A stretch of DNA of 64,000 nt, from positions 15,862 to 79,861 of the forward strand of contig CAZVGV010000004.1 of assembly GCA_964627055.1 (NCBI GenBank). Direction: 5' to 3'. Made by a program: the position numbers and the translations under genes. A model generated the notes under the pieces. The model did not search any database, was not told the DNA's origin, and was given only the letters and a program-made list of their open reading frames with translations. Shown piece after piece: positions 59,244 through 64,000 of this stretch (the stretch's first letter is position 1; every line of letters starts with the position of its first letter). Origin of the DNA: JBBTQS01 sp964627055. GTDB taxonomy: Bacteria > Patescibacteriota > Patescibacteriia > Magasanikbacterales > JBBTQS01.

Positions 59244-59246
59244 CCT

Positions 59247-61130
59247 ATGGCTGAAGCAACATCAACCCCAAAAATCAAAGAGGAAGAAACTTCTAAAAAA
59301 GAAGTGTATTCGCCATTGGCCGACGAGCAGGCGCTCATTGAAAAATGGAAAAAGCGCTTTACGCGTTCCGAAGAATATCTCCGTCCTTATCGGGCAAAGT
59401 GGCTTCGCATGTACAAGCACTACCGGGCCTATCAGGAAAAAACAAACTATGCGTACCAGACCCGGCTCATGCCTCCGATTGCATTTCAGATCGTGGAAAC
59501 AGTAGCCTCGCGTCTTGCAACTGCTAAACGAAAGACGCGCATTCTTCCGCGAGACAAAAAAGATACTGAATCAAAATCTATTGGTGCTTGGAATGATCTT
59601 GTTGGCTACGACTTTGATGTTATTAAACTCTCGAAAAAACTTCCCAAGTGGGTAAAGGCCGCTTCTACATATGGGAATGGAATCGGCATGCTGACCTGGC
59701 TTACCGACGAAAGCATTGATCATGATGACCCATTCCTCACCATCTGCGACCTGTGGGACATTTTGCCTGCTCCTGAAACTGAAGACTTGGAAGAAGATTG
59801 CCCGTGGCTTATCCGCCGCATTTTGAAATCAAAAGACAAGATCGAGCGCGAAGAAAAAGCTCGCGGCGAAAATGTACTTTATAAAAATGTGAATTTCCTC
59901 GAAGCAAAACAGGTCGAGGATTGGAAGAAGGAACGATACGAGGTGAACACAAAAAAGATGGGCCAGATTCAAAGTTCAGAATCGGTGGAAACTTCCAGCT
60001 CAGTAATTAAAGTCACCGGAGAAAAATATGAACCGGAAAAACAGATCGAATTGTGGGAGTGTTACGACTTTGAAGAAGGAAAATTGATCACTCTCGGCAA
60101 CCGCGAAGTGCTGATGCGCGACGACGAAAATCCATACAAGAAAGTAAACCACGGCCGCATCTTCCTGAACTTGGCGGATCATGAAGTCAACTGGGAGCTT
60201 TGGGGTATTGGCCACATCGAGCCAGTTGAAACGACCATCGTCGAAATTGCTGATCTTCGCAATCAGCGCATGGACGACGTCATTCTCATGCTTGATCCGG
60301 TAATTAAGATTCGCAAAGACTCCGGCATTTCAAAAAACGACATCATTTTTGCACCCGGTGCAAAGTGGGAGCTTCGCAAGATGGACGATGTAGTGGTTGA
60401 ACGACTGCCGGACATCAGCCTCATGGGAGTGAACGAAGAAAGAGCCCTGCGTGATGAGATCGAGCGGACGCTCGCCATCTCCGAATATGCCCAGGGCATG
60501 CCAAAGTCTTCGGATGAACCGCTCGGCAAAGTGGCCATGCTCATCGGCCAGAGCAACTTACGATTAAGTTCTTTTGCTCAAAATTTATCCGAGACACTCA
60601 GCAGTCTCGCCAACATGCTGATAGAGATGAACCAGGAATTTATCGAGGAGGATAAATTGTATCGCGTGATTGGTGATGAAGTGAGCTTCAAGGAATTCAC
60701 AATGGCGGACAAAGAAGTAAAGGTCGACGCTGTGGTGACGGTTGATCCGGTCGTGCCTCCCGATCAGCAGGCCCGGCTCAATCAGTCTTTGCTTCTATAC
60801 GACAAATTTGTAGCGCAAGACAAACCTGATCCGAACAGTCCCGATGAAATAAAACAATGGAAAAAACGAAAGCGCGCGATTCAGGAAATGATCCTCGAAG
60901 AAATGGGCAAAGAGGCGTATCGAGTCGTAATTCTCGGCGAAGAAAAAAACGAAACTACTCAAGGTAAAGAGCCGGTGATCCAGCCGGGAGAACCTCCGCC
61001 CATATCGGAAGCAGGTGCTCTACCGGACGCATTACCACCGCCAAGTCCGCAAGCGCGTCCCGGCTTTTTGAGAAGCGTGCTGTCGAGAATTCCTTTTATC
61101 GGTCGAGGTCAAAAAACAATTAATCAATAA
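59247..61130 (+). CDS. Phage portal protein
   Basis: 627 residues from the ATG at 59247. N-terminal AYQTRLMPPIAFQIVETVASRL, KLPKWVKAASTYGNGIGMLTW and the DLWDILPAPETEDLEED region follow the pattern of large portal proteins; NQRMDDVILMLDPVIKIRKDSGI and the long C-terminal helical part complete it. The C-terminal tail is Pro-rich (GEPPPISEAGALPDALPPPSPQ) and flexible. It forms the DNA entry ring at the capsid vertex. It resumes the phage late operon after the 20-kb cargo. Confidence 0.85.
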   Translation: MAEATSTPKIKEEETSKKEVYSPLADEQALIEKWKKRFTRSEEYLRPYRAKWLRMYKHYRAYQEKTNYAYQTRLMPPIAFQIVETVASRLATAKRKTRILPRDKKDTESKSIGAWNDLVGYDFDVIKLSKKLPKWVKAASTYGNGIGMLTWLTDESIDHDDPFLTICDLWDILPAPETEDLEEDCPWLIRRILKSKDKIEREEKARGENVLYKNVNFLEAKQVEDWKKERYEVNTKKMGQIQSSESVETSSSVIKVTGEKYEPEKQIELWECYDFEEGKLITLGNREVLMRDDENPYKKVNHGRIFLNLADHEVNWELWGIGHIEPVETTIVEIADLRNQRMDDVILMLDPVIKIRKDSGISKNDIIFAPGAKWELRKMDDVVVERLPDISLMGVNEERALRDEIERTLAISEYAQGMPKSSDEPLGKVAMLIGQSNLRLSSFAQNLSETLSSLANMLIEMNQEFIEEDKLYRVIGDEVSFKEFTMADKEVKVDAVVTVDPVVPPDQQARLNQSLLLYDKFVAQDKPDPNSPDEIKQWKKRKRAIQEMILEEMGKEAYRVVILGEEKNETTQGKEPVIQPGEPPPISEAGALPDALPPPSPQARPGFLRSVLSRIPFIGRGQKTINQ

Positions 61131-61134
61131 CGTT

Positions 61135-61329
61135 ATGGCAAAAAATAACCAGACAACAAAAGTCATCACCGCAATTGTACTGAGTAAGACATTGAGTGGC
61201 GGCGATTGCATCGTGTCCTTGCAGGAAGACCAAGGCCGAGTACATACGATTTACCTCTCCAAAGAGGAGTCTTCCAAAATCGACTTGGGTCACAAGCTCA
61301 AGTTAACCATCGAAAAGGTCGAAAATTAA
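61135..61329 (+). CDS. Small phage structural-region protein, unknown function
   Basis: 64 residues, strand-rich (KVITAIVLSKTLSGGDCIVSLQE, HTIYLSKEE, KLKLTIEKVEN), perhaps a small beta barrel. No family recognised. It starts 4 nt after the portal stop. Confidence 0.6.
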   Translation: MAKNNQTTKVITAIVLSKTLSGGDCIVSLQEDQGRVHTIYLSKEESSKIDLGHKLKLTIEKVEN

Positions 61330-61348
61330 TCAATTTAATCACACACAT

Positions 61349-61681
61349 ATGCCAGACAAAAAAATGAAAAAGAAGAACGATCTCGCCGACGAAAGGTTTC
61401 CAGAGGGCGACAAGATCGAGTTCAAAAATCAAAAGCCTGTTCGGGAAGAAAGTGGGCAAATGGAAGCTCGCTGGAAAAAGGTCGAAAGCGTTATAGGCGC
61501 GGCAAAGGAAGCCTATCAATCAGGCAAATCAAATTTCAGCGAAGTATTGGAAAGCCTGATTGCCACCCTTCAAGACATGCTGGACAGCGATGTCGGGGGC
61601 AAAGATCTCGGTGGGCTCATGACGAATGGGCCGGAGATGGATCTTCCGCCGGAGCCTGCGCCGGAAGAAGAACAACCATAA
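61349..61681 (+). CDS. Charged phage protein, unknown function
   Basis: 110 residues: a Lys/Glu-rich N-terminus, a central helix (MEARWKKVESVIGAAKEAYQSG), then LESLIATLQDMLDSDVGG and an acidic Pro-rich tail. No domain recognised; it could be a head-assembly helper by position. Confidence 0.55.
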   Translation: MPDKKMKKKNDLADERFPEGDKIEFKNQKPVREESGQMEARWKKVESVIGAAKEAYQSGKSNFSEVLESLIATLQDMLDSDVGGKDLGGLMTNGPEMDLPPEPAPEEEQP

Positions 61682-61685
61682 ATGT

Positions 61686-61964
61686 ATGCAGACCAACGAG
61701 GAAAAATTTGAAACAGGGTTGGCGGTGCTGGGGATGGTCAGAACGGCTGGCTGGAAATGGCTCGAAGCAAAAATTCGCGCAGAGCTCGCAATTGAATATG
61801 CGGAGCTCCGAGATTTTGACATTTCGGGAAAGACAGCCGAGCAAATTGCTTCCGACTATCTTCAGCGCCGAGCCAATGCTAACGCTTACGAGAAAATTCT
61901 CGCGTTGGTCGACGATGCCATTCGTGACAAAGACGAAGCGGCAGGCGCAATTAGCCAGGAGTAG
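61686..61964 (+). CDS. Small helical phage protein, unknown function
   Basis: 92 residues from the ATG at 61686. All-helical with a Trp-rich middle (MVRTAGWKWLEAKIRAEL). No family recognised. By position between portal and scaffold it may be a head-completion or accessory protein. Confidence 0.55.
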   Translation: MQTNEEKFETGLAVLGMVRTAGWKWLEAKIRAELAIEYAELRDFDISGKTAEQIASDYLQRRANANAYEKILALVDDAIRDKDEAAGAISQE

Positions 61965-62054
61965 CACGATGCCTATGGAGTACGCGGCAAAAACATTGGG
62001 GGCAAGGTCGAACCCCAACCTAGTAAATAAAAATTCAATTTAACAAGCGCTTTT

Positions 62055-62924
62055 ATGAATCAAGATCGTAAAAAGGAGCTCGACGCTCTCCTCAACGCAA
62101 ACTCGGAAGATGAGGAAACGGATACCGAAGAAGAAGACACCCAGGAAGACGAGGGTGAGGAAAAAGACGAGGACACCGACACCGAAGATTCTGAAGAAGA
62201 AACCGACGAAAACGAAGAAACTGATGAAGAAGAATCCGATGACGATGACTCGGACGATTCCGAAGATGAGGAAGAAACCGAGGAAGATGCAGGGGGCGAG
62301 GCATCCAAGCAGAAAAACAAGTGGCACGGCAAAAGCCGTGAGGAAGTGATCCGAATGTATGAGGAGCTCGAAACAAAAAACCAACCGCCAAAGCGAACCA
62401 AAACCAAGCCTGAATCCAAAAAGGAAAATGACGAAGGCAAGGGCGAAGGAGTAGATGTACCTAACGACGAAGAACTCGCAAAGATGACTCCTAAGCAGTT
62501 CGCTGAATGGATGGTTACGACAGTTCAAAGCATCGTTGGCAAAACCTACGATGCGCGAAGCCGGATGCGAGATTCCGCCGCGCAAGAAATTCGAGAGGCT
62601 CAGAAAGATCACCCTCTCCTAAAGACCAGTCCAGAGTACCGCGAACTCGTGCTGTCTTTGATCGACGCCGCTTCCCAAAAAGGAACGGTTATGCCGCTCA
62701 AAGAAGCCTGCGCGAAGGTCGACGGATTCGCTGGAAAGGTAAAGGGAGACACAAAGGTTTCTGACACTGAGAAGATTCGCCTCAAGAAAGCCAAAGCGCA
62801 AGTCGAGAGAGGAGCGGGCGCTCCGACCTCGCCGGGCGAAGAAAAGGGTGCGGAAGAACGCCGCCTCGAAAACATCTTCGGAACAAGCGGGTCAAATGGC
62901 CCCTTAGGAGGCCTTGGGGTTTAA
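62055..62924 (+). CDS. Acidic scaffold-like protein upstream of the major capsid gene
   Basis: 289 residues. Residues 18-80 are almost all Asp, Glu, Ser and Thr. A middle charged linker leads to a helical C-terminal part (about 135-240: MTPKQFAEWMVTTVQSIVGK ... EYRELVLSLIDAASQKG). An acidic coil-rich protein directly before the capsid gene is typical of phage scaffolding proteins; no protease motif is visible. The acidic N-terminus is unusually long. Confidence 0.7.
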   Translation: MNQDRKKELDALLNANSEDEETDTEEEDTQEDEGEEKDEDTDTEDSEEETDENEETDEEESDDDDSDDSEDEEETEEDAGGEASKQKNKWHGKSREEVIRMYEELETKNQPPKRTKTKPESKKENDEGKGEGVDVPNDEELAKMTPKQFAEWMVTTVQSIVGKTYDARSRMRDSAAQEIREAQKDHPLLKTSPEYRELVLSLIDAASQKGTVMPLKEACAKVDGFAGKVKGDTKVSDTEKIRLKKAKAQVERGAGAPTSPGEEKGAEERRLENIFGTSGSNGPLGGLGV

Positions 62925-62982
62925 ACCCTCAAATAGCAAGGTCGAACCTCCTATCAGTTAATTAATCAACTAACAACAAGAT

Positions 62983-64000
62983 ATGTCATCAGCAAATGGA
63001 ATCAGAGGAACCGCGAACTTGGGCGTTACGCGCAAGTACGATGTAGCGGATGTTATCTCGCTTCTTGATGTAGCGCGTTATCCGCTGCTCGGCATTCTCA
63101 CGAACGCTGGAAAAGACCCAGCAACCAAGCAAGGCAAGGCACTGAAGAAAAAAGAAACGAGCGATCCGGACTTTAAGTGGTTTGAAGATAAGTTCGGTGC
63201 ACGCGAAGACATCGTTTCGGCTAACCAGGGAGCAGCAGTCACACTGGTTGTGACCAACGGTGCGTACTTCAGTATCGGCGACGTCTTGCTCGTGGTGAAG
63301 TCGGCCCAGGGTACGAACAACCCGACCGGCGAAGTCATGCTTGTAACGAACGTTGCAACCAACACGCTCACCCTTGTGCGCCAGATCGGTGACGGCGGTT
63401 CAGGCGGCGGTCTGCTTCAGCAGAACGATATCGTCTGGATCATTGGTAATGCCAACGAGGAAGGTGCGGATCTCCGCACAATGAAAGGAACGACGATCGC
63501 TGAAGTGCTCAACTACTGCCAGATTTTCCGAACTACGATTGGAGTCACTGAAACTTCACGCAACACCAAGGGCCTGACAAAGGAGAACGACTTTGACTAT
63601 CAGATTCGCAAGAAAGGTATCGAGCACTTGGTAGACATCGAGCGAGCTTTCCTATTCGGGAAAAAGGAGATCATCACTTCCGGTACACATCCGAAACGAT
63701 TTACCGGCGGAGTTCTCCCTCGCATCAGCCAAGTCACCAGCAACGTAGCAACCCGCGACGACTTCAACAGCTACCTGAGAATCTTGTTCGCTCACGGCAA
63801 CACTGAGAAATACTTGCTTGCTTCAGGTTACGTGATCGACAAGATCAACGGATTCGCTCACGACAAGTTGCAGGTACTGCAAGGAGAAAAAACTTTTGGA
63901 TTAACCATCCTTAAGTATCTTTCTCCGCACGGCACGCTCAACATCATCAAGCACGATCTGCTCGCAGGAGATTTGTACGGCAAGAGTGGTGTCGGTGTAG
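62983..64000 (+). CDS. Major capsid protein (SU10/DUF5309-like), 3' end outside the window
   Basis: An ATG at 62983 opens a frame still open at the window end (at least 339 residues). The N-terminus MSSANGIRGTANLGVTRKY, the segment YCQIFRTTIGVTETSRNTKG and DYQIRKKGIEHLVDIERAFLFG-type text, then ITSGTHPKRFTGGVLPRI, match capsid proteins of the DUF5309/SU10 group, which have an HK97 fold. Position after a scaffold-like gene supports the call. Confidence 0.85.
   Translation, partial: MSSANGIRGTANLGVTRKYDVADVISLLDVARYPLLGILTNAGKDPATKQGKALKKKETSDPDFKWFEDKFGAREDIVSANQGAAVTLVVTNGAYFSIGDVLLVVKSAQGTNNPTGEVMLVTNVATNTLTLVRQIGDGGSGGGLLQQNDIVWIIGNANEEGADLRTMKGTTIAEVLNYCQIFRTTIGVTETSRNTKGLTKENDFDYQIRKKGIEHLVDIERAFLFGKKEIITSGTHPKRFTGGVLPRISQVTSNVATRDDFNSYLRILFAHGNTEKYLLASGYVIDKINGFAHDKLQVLQGEKTFGLTILKYLSPHGTLNIIKHDLLAGDLYGKSGVGV

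Larger units (their letters stand above)
29691..64000 (+). mobile_element. Tailed-phage genome or prophage, right end outside the window
   Basis: From 29.79 kb onward nearly all genes lie on the plus strand, are short and overlap by 4 nt. They include a RecA-like ATPase, RepO-like replication protein, terminase small and large subunits, portal, scaffold-like and major capsid proteins. Base use shifts to more A-rich coding strands than in the host block. No integrase or attachment repeat is visible inside the window; the left edge is placed after the secA terminator. About 20 kb of cargo separates terminase from portal. An assembly join at 29.7 kb cannot be excluded, but there is no N run there. 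Confidence 0.8.

Overview
The window reads as a piece of a bacterial chromosome of Candidatus Patescibacteria (CPR) type with a tailed-phage genome attached on its right side. The CPR assignment is inference. It rests on short Mur ligases that lack the usual N-terminal domain, a compact cell-wall/secretion gene set, many tightly packed genes with a TATACT-like -10 box just before the start codon, and the style of the secreted and retroelement proteins. All three stop codons are used normally, so the genetic code is standard. Two runs of ten Ns (10535-10544 and 37433-37442) show that this is a scaffold, probably metagenomic.

Host part, about 1-29.69 kb. It starts inside a subtilase with FG-GAP-like repeats. 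A polysaccharide cluster follows (SDR epimerase, GT2, DUF2304, GT4), then DoxX, a MurE-like ligase, a DedA-PAP2 membrane protein, a membrane protein of unknown role, tRNA-Pro and the CCA-adding enzyme, which is split by a scaffolding artefact. Next come a penicillin-binding protein with a MurF-like ligase, an ABC exporter, tRNA-Glu, a lone riboflavin synthase, a ZnuABC metal importer, a cardiolipin-synthase-like enzyme, TsaE-FolD-GlyA, MurC-MurB, hibernation factor and SecA.

Phage part, about 29.69-64 kb. The early/replication block has small overlapping genes, a SymE-like protein, a RecA-like ATPase, a RepO-like protein, a KH protein, a nuclease and a ParB-methylase fusion. It leads into the terminase genes. 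Portal, scaffold-like and major capsid genes appear only from 59.2 kb. The 20 kb between terminase and portal is cargo in three modules. The first (38.8-46.2 kb) has secreted/anchored proteins, MltG and a two-component system with a 37-codon peptide ORF and a class I isoprenoid synthase; this arrangement recalls ComQXPA pheromone signalling. The second (46.3-55.4 kb) is a six-gene defence-like operon: Fic, type III Mod and Res, a PHP/SMC-like ATPase and two PD-(D/E)XK nucleases. The third (55.7-58.6 kb) is a diversity-generating retroelement whose template and variable repeats differ at 15 positions, all of them adenine in the template.

Three related structured noncoding elements (38.6, 55.6 and 58.8 kb) sit at the edges of these modules. 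The phage early region carries two hairpins related to each other by compensatory base changes. The strongest candidates for undescribed biology are the isoprenoid/two-component/peptide module, the DGR with its unusual divergent layout and long RNA leader, the boundary-marking RNA family, and the combined defence operon.
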